DNA of 41,257 bases, taken from positions 1 to 41,257 of the forward strand of contig VKHL01000209.1 in the NCBI GenBank assembly GCA_015146655.1. Direction: 5' to 3'. Shown in pieces: positions 21,432-31,117 of this stretch (position 1 is its first letter; the number at the start of each line of letters is the position of its first letter). A program made the position numbers and the translations under genes. The notes beneath the pieces were generated by a model that saw nothing but the letters and a program-made list of their open reading frames with translations, searched no databases and had not been told where the DNA came from. Origin of the DNA: Ochromonas danica. Its lineage: Eukaryota > Sar > Chrysophyceae > Chromulinales > Chromulinaceae.

Positions 21432-22831
21432 ATGGGACACGGATCATCAGTACCCATCTATCCCCGTCAAGGAGGAGGACTCTATGACGAGAGCCGCTCC
21501 TTTATCAACATCAAAAGTCGCAAGTCACACGTCGATTACACTTCCGACAACAGTTCAATGAGTATTTATACTGGAGGACAGTTCAGTAATGACTGTTTCC
21601 ATAACCTCTACGTCATGGATGGCATCTTAGGCAAAGGAGCTTCAGCTCCAGTCTATGAAGTTCATCATCGTGCTACTTGGGCAAGATATGCCTGCAAGGT
21701 AAACCCTTCCACCTGCTCTGTCCTTGTCAAGCACTGAGTCGCTAACATGTTAACTGTTCGGGTTCATAGGAAATCAATGTGAACGGTAAATGCAATGATG
21801 CTACTACCATTCGTAATGAATTAGAAGTCTTCCGTCGTACCAATCATCCCAATATTGTGCGTATGGTGGAGTTTTTCCAAACCAGACAGCAAACAAGATT
21901 AATTTTAGAATTAGTGGATGGCGGAGGTCTATCCTCTGCCTTAGGTCAGTTACCAGTCTATAGTGAGCGAACCGTGGCAAAGCTCTTCAAGCAGATCTTG
22001 CTTGGTGTACAACATCTTCATGAACAAGGTGTTATCCATCGTGACCTCAAGATTGAGAATATTCTCTGTGAGCGATCAGGTGATGGCGCCTTGATGTCAC
22101 CTTCTCTCTCTTTCAATTCCCCACGAGGTGCAATGATGAATCCTGCACAGTCTTCATCCATGGACACGCATGACCTCTGCAGTCCTCTTCCTGCACCTTC
22201 TGTACGTCGTCTTAGTGAAGCAGCTGTCTATCCTGATAATAGTCCTTCAGCACCTGTTGAAGAGCCTAGAATTTGGTTGGTCGATGATCTGACAGTAAAG
22301 ATCACAGATTTCGGTCTGTCTGCTGTTCTTCAGAACTGGGTGCCAGGTCAGGATAAACCTACCAAACGCTTCCGACAGTTGAAGGAGATGTGGGGAACGA
22401 CGGAGTACTTCGCTCCTGAGGTGTATGAGAGAGCGTATGGTTTCCAGGCGGATGTGTGGTCATTGGGATGTATCTTGTTTGAATTATTGACTGGCCAAAT
22501 GATGCGCAATGTGTTGCTGTCTGAGAAACCAACACATTGGGAGAAGGTTTTAGCTTCTAAGTTGGACAGTCGCCTTGATATCATGATGCTAACACCTGAA
22601 GCAAAGAATATGTTGAAGGGAATGTTATGTCATGATCCAACTGTTAGAATGTCTGTTGATGAATGCTTGATGCATCCATGGATAAGACAAGCTGATGTCA
22701 AAGATAGTCGAAGTGTTCATTTCCTATATGATAAGAATCGCACACCTGTACGACGGTTATTCCAACAACGCGCACAACAATCGCAACAAAAGCGTATGCA
22801 ATTGCATGGGTCAATGTACATGTCAACTTAA
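21432..22831 (+). CDS. Protein kinase, CAMK-like, with N-myristoylation motif (kinase G)
   Basis: Exons 21432-21698 and 21770-22831; 442 residues. Met at 21432 was chosen because it gives MGHGSS, a good N-myristoylation signal (Gly2, Ser6) shared in form with the two related kinases downstream. The kinase domain is complete: LGKGASAPVYEV glycine loop, YACKEI with the ATP-anchoring Lys at the exon junction, LILELVDGGG hinge, VIHRDLKIENIL catalytic loop, VKITDFGLSAVL and GTTEYFAPEVYE activation segment, and DVWSLGCILFELLTG. A Ser/Pro-rich insert of about 60 residues separates the catalytic loop from DFG. There are no EF hands, so it is not a CDPK. It probably works at a membrane; the substrate is unknown. 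A 101-nt stretch (22378-22478) is 99/101 identical to the kinases at 25-29 kb, far above the rest of the gene, which suggests a small conversion tract. Confidence 0.85.
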
Positions 22832-23274
22832 ATGAATGTAATGCGCCGTTTGGTTATGATTCTTTTTTGTACATTGATTTTTGTTTCCTTTTGTTTCACT
22901 GCATGTGATTGATTGGTTAGGTAGTGTTAATAGTGTTGCTTATAAACCTGTACAGTATAACATTATCACCGCTTTATGGTGTGTGTTGTTTGTGTTTGTG
23001 TGATGAAAACGTTTTCTATGATTTTAATTTTAATTTATGTCGCCTTGATTATTGTTCAGTCTTCTTCAACGTATTCATTACTATTCGCTGTCTGTCACTG
23101 TTAATATAGTGAACAATGAGTCTGGTAACTTGAGCCATTTGTTTCATGATTTTAAACTCATAAAATGAGACTTTCTTTCTCTCTTTCCCAAAATTCAAGC
23201 AGTCTTCTATCAATCAGAAGGAATCATCATCACATTAGAAATTCTCAATAGGAATACTTCTAAATCCTTTCACT
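22832..23274. other. Intergenic, no gene seen
   Basis: AT-rich 3' flank of the kinase gene with T-rich runs. The short ORF at 22924-23109 has no coding features. Confidence 0.5.
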
Positions 23275-24101
23275 ATGCCCTTGAAACGAACTATGAGTCA
23301 CTGTCATGCTATAGCAGAGGCAGTTATTAAAATTGTGAATGAGAATCAACCGGATAAGTTTTCCTCAAAAATCAAGCAAGTATCTGAAGAATGTGGAGCA
23401 GATAGAAGGAGAGTGGCAGAGTTTGTTCCGAACTGCCTTCAGATATTCCAAAAGATTCGGAACTATCTATGGCGCTCTCCCGTTGGGTTTACAAGAGCTT
23501 AAAGCTTTCGACCTATCAATGTTTTACGGACTTCGAAAGACGCGCTGCCATATTTGAAGTACTTACTCGCAAGATCTCACGTGCTGAAGCAACAGATAAG
23601 TACGGTGTTGCACGAGCTACAATGAAACGATATGAATCAGCAGTTCAGAAAGAAATGGGCTTCGTGGGGAATCTTAAGAGCTTCAAGCAGACGGTGTTGG
23701 AAGCAAGAGAGGATAGTGCATTCTCGCCAACAAAGCTACAGAATGCTATCAATAACCACGTTTTTGAATCAGCTGGAAGAAAATGTCTTTTAAAACAAGA
23801 AGAAGTTGATGAAGAAGAAGAAAGTTAGAAGAGAAACGCTGAATCTACTTTGGCGCATGAGCAATCCCAGCAGCTCGTTAAAAAGATCAAGATAACTCAT
23901 GATGAAGACAACTCATCGTTGCCCACGGTCGTTTCTACGAGCAGCCGATTGGTACCAACTCAAGAGTTGGTAAGTACAAAGTTATACATACCTGACGTTG
24001 GTATCGTGGAGTACCACGTTGTTCTCGATCGTCGGGTCATGCTGTGCCTTGAGGCGAGTACCAAAGAGATTGCCAAAGAGCAGGCCAATCAACGTATCTA
24101 A
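23275..24101 (+). pseudogene. Broken ORF with psq-like helix-turn-helix, possibly transposon-derived
   Basis: Three overlapping or adjacent open stretches look like one decayed gene. 23275-23502 starts at an ATG (MPLKRTMSHCHAIAEAV). 23469-23828 lies in another frame and contains FERRAAIFEVLTRKISRAEA followed by TDKYGVARATMKRYE, which resembles the helix-turn-helix of Psq/CENP-B/pogo-type DNA-binding domains. The same frame continues after a single TAG at 23826 to a stop at 24099-24101. A short unseen intron could explain the first frame change but not the TAG. No DDE catalytic domain and no terminal repeats are seen, so the link to a transposon is only a suggestion. Acidic DEEEES and Lys-rich segments resemble a nuclear protein. 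Confidence 0.4.
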
Positions 24102-24962
24102 AGGACTATAAAAGTACCGAGTCCCGCTTTGAATGCGGTTAGTATCCCTTCCACTCGGACAGGATTAGTCGTGAGACAAGAAACTATGGAGGAGGTTTGA
24201 TACTATCACATGACCCAACAACATGACGTTGATAATATCTTATGATGTCCTGTAGAGATAGTTTGACCAGAGATTTCTCTCTCAATTACTTTACCAATAC
24301 TTGCATTCCTACATAATCAATAAGCTACTTTGCTTGTCCGTCTATATTCATCCATACTGTTACTCCTTCTAGATGATGACAATGACTCAATAAGACCGAC
24401 ACAGATTACTCTTCAATTGCTCTTCCTTCGATAGGTCAGAGGTTGCTCTTGATGCATTCTATGTTGCTATCGACCCCCTGAACAAAGGGCTCAAGTTACC
24501 TGCTTGACTTCCTAGTAGACTATTCCGGTATTGTAGTGCTAGTCAAAGGTTGTGATGCTCACGATAAAACAAAACAATAGAATAGAATAGAATGCACGGT
24601 GTTATTCATTATAGTTTACTTTACTTGTGTAAACGATACATACAAGATTTGCGAAGACAAATTATTATCTCACCACCTCGAGTAAGATATCTCGCTACAG
24701 TAGCTCTACAGTATATACAACAACTACAACTACCCGCTAGGCTAGGCTATGCTCTGCTATCCTATCCTATCCCTCCTATACTACACACTAATAAATAAAC
24801 TTGCTGACTGTGGCATAAATGAAACCTGCTGCCACAATATACACCTTACGATGATGATGCAATGCACAAACACACACACAGATGCACACACTGCTGTACA
24901 ATATAGACAATAATCTGTCTCAACGTGGCTGTCCAATCTACTGTATCTCTCTTGTTGGCCTC
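24102..24962. other. Intergenic, no gene seen
   Basis: Lies between the broken HTH ORF and the stop of kinase I. It holds short tandem runs (ATAGA near 24580, CTATC near 24760, ACAC near 24870). The ORF at 24592-24798 has no protein-like features. Confidence 0.5.
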
Positions 24963-26487
24963 CTACTCACTGCCAAGATCATCCACCATCACCATCGCCT
25001 CGCGCTTTGCATTGCGTCTGACCATATGCTCTGATCTCTTCACATACGAGGCTTGCACTTCATCAGGGAGAGCCTCGTCATAGATGGTAGGCTTCCTCAC
25101 CATCATCATCTTCATTCTCCTGCTCTCCTCTTCAGGCACCACCACCTTCTTCTTCATCTCCTCCTCCTCACTCTTCTCAGAGTCACAAGACATTGTGCGA
25201 CACATCAATGCCACCTCTTTCTCGTCTCCTAATACCATCTTACCCTCCTCAGCCAACTTCAGCCAAGGATGAGACAGACATTCTTCGATGTCCAAGCGCT
25301 TGACAGGATTACGCTTCAACATGCCCTTGATCAAAGAGCGAGCCCCACGAGAAAGCTTACGCCAGCCTGGAAGCTCCTCGAAGCATCGCTTTGGCTTACG
25401 AACACCAAGACTCTTCAATAACATGCGATCGATCCATAACATAGTGTTCTCACGACTACGAAAGGCCACTTCACCAGTCAACATCTCATACAAGATACAT
25501 CCCAATGACCACACATCTGCCTGGAAACCATACGCTCTCTCATACACCTCAGGAGCGAAGTATTCCGTCGTTCCCCACATCTCCTTCAACCCGCGAAACT
25601 GCTTGCTGGGCTTGTCACTGCCTGACACCCACCCTGGCAACACAGCGGACAGACCGAAGTCCGTGATCTTCACCGTCAGATCATCCACGGACTGGATAGG
25701 CATCTTACTGCCATTGCTGCTGCTGTTGCTATTACTTCGACTGCGGGATGAAGAGGAAGGAGAACGAGCACATAACATGTTCTCCAGCTTCAGATCGCGA
25801 TGAACGATGCCGTGCTCATGCAGATGCTGCACACCCAATAACATCTGCTTGAATAACTTCGCGATCGTGCGCTCACTATACACAGGAAGCTCACCCAGAG
25901 CTGACACCAAGTCTCCACCTTCCACCAACTCCATCACCATCCAAGCCTTGTGCTCGGTGTGGAAGGCGTGGTGCATGCGAACAATATTGACATGGTTGGT
26001 TCGGCGGTAGGCTTCGATCTCCGTCTTGATGGTTCGAGCATCATTAATCACGCCATCAGCTCGCACATACTAATAGTAGTATCATAGACATACAGCACAT
26101 GGTAAGAGGATGGAAAGTGAGGGTTGGAAGCACGAAGAGGTTGCTCACCTTGCAAGCATAGAGCTTTCCACTTTGCTTATGATGAGCAGCTACGACATTG
26201 GCTGACGACCCATAGCCCAGCAGCTTGTCTGGGGCATACGTGGCATAGAAGGCGTCGTCGATGTCTGCTTGAGAGAAGTTGGAGCTGATATCTGTCCTGA
26301 AGGATTCTCTCACTTCATGATGATCTTTCATCTATTGGGACACCATACATTCAATGGATGAGATCTCGTTGTTCAAGTCAAGTTGAAGTGTTGAGAGAGA
26401 GTGGCAGTTACCACCTACCTGTTGTTGGATCTCATGTTGTCTAGGATCTTGACAATGAACCTTGTTCGTTGAGATAGGTTGTCCCAT
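24963..26487 (-). CDS. Protein kinase, CAMK-like, N-myristoylation motif (kinase I)
   Basis: Exons 26419-26487, 26149-26331 and 24963-26069 (452 residues), head to head with kinase J at 28296. Exon 1 encodes a 23-residue leader starting MGQPIS (Gly2, Ser6). Exon 2 holds DDAFYATYAPDKLLGYGSSA and YACK; exon 3 begins YVRADG. The domain is complete: WMVMELVEGGDL hinge, IVHRDLKLENML, VKITDFGLSAVL, EMWGTTEYFAPEVY, ADVWSLGCILYEMLTG, and the closing RLDIEECLSHPWLKLAEE. A Ser/Arg/Asn insert separates the catalytic loop from DFG. The tail has EEEEMKKKVVV and the family motif ASYVKRSEHMVRRNAKRE. Probably a membrane-tethered Ser/Thr kinase. Bases 25244-26023 are identical to 28741-29520 in kinase J, while exon 2 is only 37/61 identical in protein. 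Confidence 0.9.
25244..26023 (-). repeat. 780-bp inverted identical block, left copy (kinase I)
   Basis: Compared base by base with the reverse complement of 28741-29520: no mismatch and no gap over 780 nt. The block begins within the codons for TEIEAYRR and ends in the codons for KLAEE. Similarity falls abruptly outside, although the flanking coding sequences are still homologous. Confidence 0.97.
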
Positions 26488-26998
26488 TCTATTGACGAAT
26501 GTATGTATAACTAGTTTGGTTGTAGTTGACAATGGAGTTCAATTCTGGAAGAAGAAGAAGGAATGGAAGAAGATGGCGTGGTCAACAAGAGAGGTCTGCC
26601 CCGGGGAGTTGAGAACAAGACTGGGAGGGAGGAGGTGTTGCACCGCACTTCCTCGCCAAAGGGCTGGCGAGCACGGCAGGGAGTGCACACTGTGATGTGG
26701 TGGCGACATCTTCCGCCCAAATCCGAAACCTGCAAGTGCTGTAGAGGAAACTCTGGAAAGTGCAGTTATAAGTCCACTATTCTGGTGGCGGAAGAACTCA
26801 CCTCTCACCCAGCAGACAGACACACTGTGATTTGTTGACATGGATTTATGATGCCATCATTCTGACCTCCTCCTGCTGCTGCTGCTGCTGCTGCTGGCCA
26901 TCTTATTATTCCTTTCCCTCGTGCGTCTCTGGGAACATGTTGATGCTCACCAATATAAATAACTTATCTTAACACATACTAAGAGACTTTATTGTGGC

Positions 26999-27085
26999 AG
27001 TTTGTCAACAAGGATGGAATGTGCTGTATTAGAATACAGCATCCTTTGTTTGTCTTCCCAACGCTGTGTCAACTCCAACACATAG
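26999..27085 (+). repeat. Diverged direct repeat, copy 1
   Basis: Contains TCAACAAGG, TGTATTAG and CATCCTTTGTTTGTC, ending in AACGCTGTGTCAACTCCAAC. A similar order of words (TCAACAAATG, TGTATTAGG, CATGGTTTGTTTATC, AGCGCTGCGCAAACTCCAAC) recurs at 27767-27865. The two copies are clearly diverged, so an old duplication or small repeat family is likely. Confidence 0.5.
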
Positions 27086-27147
27086 ATAATCTCACATAGA
27101 TAATGTAGAGCCCTGGTTTCTCAACAAAGACTATTAATGAATCCCAG

Positions 27148-27663
27148 TCATTTGAAGGACGGAGAAGGATCGGAAAATGAATCTAAAGGTACCGTTGGTC
27201 TTCCGCGTGAGTCAAGATAGTGTTTCGCTTGTCCACATGTAAGGATCAGCTGGATGCGAAGTCCTTGCATATCTTTTGAGTCTCTGAAGAAGGTAGAGAT
27301 GTTATCTGTTGTCCAATTGAGGATCAGATGTGATGGCAATTGTCCGACATGAGAACCTGATGTATCCGAGAGAGAGCCTGTTTTATCCGAAGAATCTGAT
27401 GTGTCAAGGAGGGAGCCAGGTGTATCCTGAGGAGATCGTGGCACCTGATGGCTAAATATCAAAGTGCAGATTAAAGGGGTGGATGAAGAGTTTCCCTTTG
27501 TACCCTTCGGCCATTGTGGAGCATGACCTGTGAAGATGTTGGTGGTAACGAGCGAAATGCGAGGAGGAGCCTTCGTTGGTCGAAGGAATGAGTGTATACT
27601 TTTCTCTGCTGTCTGAGTGAGAGTGTTCCACTTGCAGAAGCGTGTGTGGTAGTGTATGTAACG
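27148..27663 (-). CDS. Possible 3'-terminal exon of an unrecognised gene
   Basis: The minus-strand frame ending at the stop 27148-27150 is open back to 27678 (176 codons), long for this AT-rich region, yet it has no ATG near its start. A splice acceptor-like CTATTAAACAG precedes 27663, so it may be a terminal exon. The protein would contain FCKWNTLTQTAEKS, IFTGHAPQWPKGTKGNSSST, a Ser/Asp/Thr-rich repeat (DTPGSLLDTSDSSDKTGSLS) and LPSHLILNWTTDNISTFFRD. I recognise no family and could not place an upstream exon. It may equally be a fossil coding fragment. Confidence 0.35.
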   Translation of the reverse strand, partial: RYIHYHTRFCKWNTLTQTAEKSIHSFLRPTKAPPRISLVTTNIFTGHAPQWPKGTKGNSSSTPLICTLIFSHQVPRSPQDTPGSLLDTSDSSDKTGSLSDTSGSHVGQLPSHLILNWTTDNISTFFRDSKDMQGLRIQLILTCGQAKHYLDSRGRPTVPLDSFSDPSPSFK

Positions 27664-27766
27664 CTGTTTAATAGTTGATCAGACTCAATAAGAAGGTTTT
27701 GGTCTTTTTGACAAGTCTGAGCTTGAGACTCGCATAGCGACCTATATTTAGTCTCTTCTAGAGCCT

Positions 27767-27865
27767 TGGTTTCTCAACAAATGCCAAGAAATTGGTCTGA
27801 AGGGTTGTATTAGGAACACAAGCATGGTTTGTTTATCCTCCCAGCGCTGCGCAAACTCCAACATA
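27767..27865 (+). repeat. Diverged direct repeat, copy 2
   Basis: Partner of the sequence at 26999-27085. The opening words GCC(C/T)TGGTTTCTCAACAAA are also found at 27111-27130, so the repeated unit may be longer and rearranged. Confidence 0.45.
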
Positions 27866-28295
27866 CTCACTCACTCGCTCACAGTGACTGGTGGAGTGAT
27901 GATCATCACTCACTGTACATGCTATCAGCACCTCCCTATTCACCACATCCTGGACATGGCAGCTGATGATGGTCTCGTGTTGTATGTGTTGTCAGCACCT
28001 CCCTTTTCACCACATGGCAGCTGACCGGGTGTGCTCCACCACGGTGAAATCTGCCTGGCACCAACTTAGACTTCTAACCCGCCTTTTCGCACTTTCTCCG
28101 ATGCCATCACTCCACTGCTCGATTCTCTTTTGGCCAAATGGCCCGAGGTGGCAGTCCATGGAGCGCTTCGTCTTGGGCAGGGCAAGATGGCCATGTTCCA
28201 TCACAATTGAACAATTGAACTTGTCTTCTATTGACTTGAAAGCATTCCTGAAATCATAATCGCAAGTGCTGTTGAGCCATCATATCATCATCATC

Positions 28296-29678
28296 ATGGG
28301 ACAGAGCAGCAGTGTACTCAGCCAAGAACACTCTCAAGAACAGGACCAGCAGGTACTATCGATATCTCAGAGTGTGATGTGGTTTTGCCTGATGGTTGAT
28401 GCTAATGGTTTGTGTTTGGGTGCTATGATAGATGAAAGCTGGTCGAGAAGTGAGGGATTCCTCCAAGACGGATGTCAGCTCCAACTCTTCTTTGCAAGAC
28501 ATCGACGAAGCCTTCTATTCCACCTTTATTCCAGAGAAGCTATTGGGTTATGGCTCCTCAGGCAATGTATTGAAGGCTCATCACTGTGAGAGTCGAGACA
28601 CGTTTGCTTGCAAGGTGAGGCATAGCAACTGACAGAAACTCTGACAAGACTACCTGCTAACATGTTGCTCTTGTTGATCATGATGATGAAATAGTATGTG
28701 CGAGCTGATGGAATAATGAATAATACCGAAACTATCAAGGCGGAGATCGAAGCCTACCGCCGAACCAACCATGTCAATATTGTTCGCATGCACCACGCCT
28801 TCCACACCGAGCACAAGGCTTGGATGGTGATGGAGTTGGTGGAAGGTGGAGACTTGGTGTCAGCTCTGGGTGAGCTTCCTGTGTATAGTGAGCGCACGAT
28901 CGCGAAGTTATTCAAGCAGATGTTATTGGGTGTGCAGCATCTGCATGAGCACGGCATCGTTCATCGCGATCTGAAGCTGGAGAACATGTTATGTGCTCGT
29001 TCTCCTTCCTCTTCATCCCGCAGTCGAAGTAATAGCAACAGCAGCAGCAATGGCAGTAAGATGCCTATCCAGTCCGTGGATGATCTGACGGTGAAGATCA
29101 CGGACTTCGGTCTGTCCGCTGTGTTGCCAGGGTGGGTGTCAGGCAGTGACAAGCCCAGCAAGCAGTTTCGCGGGTTGAAGGAGATGTGGGGAACGACGGA
29201 ATACTTCGCTCCTGAGGTGTATGAGAGAGCGTATGGTTTCCAGGCAGATGTGTGGTCATTGGGATGTATCTTGTATGAGATGTTGACTGGTGAAGTGGCC
29301 TTTCGTAGTCGTGAGAACACTATGTTATGGATCGATCGCATGTTATTGAAGAGTCTTGGTGTTCGTAAGCCAAAGCGATGCTTCGAGGAGCTTCCAGGCT
29401 GGCGTAAGCTTTCTCGTGGGGCTCGCTCTTTGATCAAGGGCATGTTGAAGCGTAATCCTGTCAAGCGCTTGGACATCGAAGAATGTCTGTCTCATCCTTG
29501 GCTGAAGTTGGCTGAGGAGGAAATTGTTGTAAATGTTGATGAATATAAAAGTGTGAGTATTAAGGTGAATTGTGATATAGATGTCCCTCTACCTGATTTC
29601 GTTCAAGGTTCATATCTTAAGAGATCAGAGTATTTAACAAGGCGAAATGCAAAACGTGAAGGCGTTTTGCTTGGTTAG
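28296..29678 (+). CDS. Protein kinase, CAMK-like, N-myristoylation motif (kinase J)
   Basis: Exons 28296-28352, 28432-28614 and 28695-29678; 407 residues. The exon plan matches kinase I: a short leader exon (MGQSSS, 19 residues), a 183-nt second exon of exactly the same length (MKAGREVRDSSKTD ... TFACK), then the main kinase exon. The motifs are those of kinase I because 28741-29520 is the identical block. The leader, exon 2, first 46 nt of exon 3 and tail are diverged. The tail is shorter and AT-rich and ends GSYLKRSEYLTRRNAKREGV. A 60-nt window in the block (28801-28860) has 33 G or C, whereas the 60 nt after the block (29521-29580) have 15. It is probably a membrane-tethered Ser/Thr kinase with its own regulation and tail function. 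Confidence 0.9.
28741..29520 (+). repeat. 780-bp inverted identical block, right copy (kinase J)
   Basis: Reverse-complement partner of 25244-26023, 780/780 identical by direct comparison. The spacer between the two copies is 2717 nt (26024-28740). Confidence 0.97.
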
Positions 29679-29966
29679 ATTCATTGTATGATAGACCATC
29701 TGTGTTCGTATCATATCGCTATTGCTTTCTAGCATTGCTCAACTACTATTGTATATTGTTATTGTGTTTTGTTTGTTTATTGTTTAGTCTGTTTACCTTC
29801 GATAAGGCTAAATATGCGCTTCTTTTTTATACACTGCTTGAATTGAGGTGCTAAAGTTCATTCAAATCTCTCGTTGTTCTGTACACTATCCTGAAGGGTA
29901 AACCACACTCTGAACAGCAATCAACGATTGGTTGTGAGTTTTGATTGGTTTGATTATAGAAGTTGC

Positions 29967-29971
29967 AAAAA
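29967..29971 (-). terminator. RNA polymerase III terminator of tRNA-Leu (minus copy)
   Basis: Five consecutive T on the minus strand, four bases after the tRNA 3' end, the usual Pol III stop signal. It is identical in the second copy. Confidence 0.8.
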
Positions 29972-29975
29972 GTGT

Positions 29976-30057
29976 TGACTGAAGTGGGGTTCGAACCCAC
30001 GCCTCCGTAGAGATTCGAACTTGAGTCGAACGCCTTGGACCGCTCGGCCATTCAGCC
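29976..30057 (-). tRNA. tRNA-Leu (anticodon CAA), minus copy
   Basis: 82-nt class II tRNA with no intron. The acceptor stem GGCTGAA pairs with TTCAGTC and the discriminator is A, as expected for Leu. A box TGGCCGAGCGG; anticodon stem TTCGA/TCGAA with loop CTCAAGT giving CAA; long variable arm; T arm GTGGG-TTCGAAC-CCCAC. It decodes UUG. Identical to the plus-strand copy at 33623-33704; the identity covers 111 nt including flanks (29965-30075). Confidence 0.95.
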
Positions 30058-30074
30058 ACACCAACCTTTGGTGT
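30058..30074 (-). promoter_or_regulatory. 17-nt palindrome abutting the tRNA-Leu 5' end (minus copy)
   Basis: ACACCAA-AGG-TTGGTGT, a perfect 7-nt inverted repeat with a 3-nt loop, ends exactly one base before tRNA nucleotide 1. Both tRNA copies have it. It could form a hairpin in the precursor leader or be a Pol III upstream element (inference). Confidence 0.5.
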
Positions 30075-30246
30075 TGATTGAGTCGCTGATTGTGGTAATA
30101 TAATCCAAATTGTTTATTGTTTTATTATTATTGGGCAACAATTCTCCTGTTTATCTTGGTCTTCATTGGATTTATTCGTTCCCTTGCTCTATATTGTTCC
30201 TCTCTATTTTTGATTTGTCTAAATAATTGGAAGAGCTAACAGTTGG

Positions 30247-30747
30247 ATGTCACTCCTACTTCTGTTCTTGGTATTTCTCATTTGCTCAGTGGGTCAACAG
30301 TCTGTGGTGGCCTCAGTTGAAACAGAGAGTGGTGAGGTTAGAGGAGAAGTCAGTAGTGTAGTCTCACTGGTGGACAAAATTCCCAACAGATTGAAGCGTG
30401 ATGAAAGATTGGTTCGCCAGACTTCCAAGATCACCAAGGAAGATGTTGGGAAGTTCGACACAGTCCCCCATGTCATGAGCCAGAAAGAAAATGAAGAAGT
30501 AATGGATAGTCATGCAAAGCCTCTGCTTGCCGCACAGGTTGGTGAAGGAGAAGAGACTGTGATCAAGTCACTTGAAGGTGCAGCTAAGGCAAGAGAGCAT
30601 ATAGAGAATGATGACGAAGAAGAAGGCAAGGGAAAGATCCGTACTGCTACAGGGGGAATAGTGCACTCTGCAATCGTCTTGCTCACCCTCTTCGCCTTCG
30701 CTGGTAATGCGGCATTCCTGGTCTATGTCTTCTGGCTATCCAAATGA
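30247..30747 (+). CDS. Small type I membrane or secretory-pathway protein, unrecognised
   Basis: Single-exon 166-residue protein. The N-terminus SLLLLFLVFLICSVGQQSVV is a clear signal peptide. Residues about 25-130 form a charged, mostly acidic and probably helical or disordered lumenal region (RLKRDERLVRQTSKITKEDV, NDDEEEGKGK). A C-terminal hydrophobic segment from SAIVLLTLFAFAGNAAFLVY ends with FWLSK, leaving almost no cytosolic tail. This layout fits a single-pass membrane protein of the secretory pathway. I recognise no family. The ATG at 30247 directly precedes the hydrophobic segment, which supports this start. It is flanked by the minus tRNA-Leu gene and the dehydrogenase gene. Confidence 0.65.
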   Translation: MSLLLLFLVFLICSVGQQSVVASVETESGEVRGEVSSVVSLVDKIPNRLKRDERLVRQTSKITKEDVGKFDTVPHVMSQKENEEVMDSHAKPLLAAQVGEGEETVIKSLEGAAKAREHIENDDEEEGKGKIRTATGGIVHSAIVLLTLFAFAGNAAFLVYVFWLSK

Positions 30748-31117
30748 GACGTGACAGGGAGAGGGAAGGGAAGATTGTTGTAGATGCGATGAAAGGACGA
30801 AGTGCCTTCAAACACTCTGTGAATATTGTGATTTATTTAATATATTCTATTCCATGGAATATTATTGAACGAACCTCTCTCATTTCATTTGTCCCTTGTT
30901 TTCTACTATGAGATGATGATTATATTGTGCCTACAGTAAATAACATTTTCTAATATTACATACCGCACCAATTATCACAACTTGAAAAACCTCGCACTTT
31001 GTTAGTAAATACTCTAAAATATTGATTTTAAAGTTCTAACCATCCAAAACAAAAACACACAAAACACATATCAGAGCATATCATATTTATCATATCATAT
31101 CATACTATCCGAGCATA
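30748..31117. other. Intergenic, no gene seen
   Basis: AT-rich, with the 3' end of the small membrane protein gene and the presumed promoter of the dehydrogenase. A palindromic TATTCCATGGAATA lies at 30849-30862; the related word TTCCATGGA also occurs near 40810 and 40850. ATCAT repeats lie just before the start at 31118. Confidence 0.5.

Larger units (their letters stand above)
26488..28295. other. Spacer between head-to-head kinase genes
   Basis: Unique sequence of about 1.8 kb between the two kinase starts, presumably carrying both promoters. It holds a TGC run near 26873-26895, two diverged copies of a roughly 90-nt sequence (about 27000-27085 and 27767-27865), and a short local duplication near 27925-28024. 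It also contains a long ATG-less open frame on the minus strand, listed separately. Confidence 0.5.

Noticed and set aside
25288-25803. 171-codon antisense ORF found identically at 25288-25803 and 28961-29476.
   Set aside because: It is the opposite strand of the kinase exon. Its identity simply reflects the 780-bp identical block.
29851-30051. 66-codon minus-strand ORF ending in the region 3' of tRNA-Leu.
   Set aside because: It is a translation of the tRNA itself and its flank, a common artefact.
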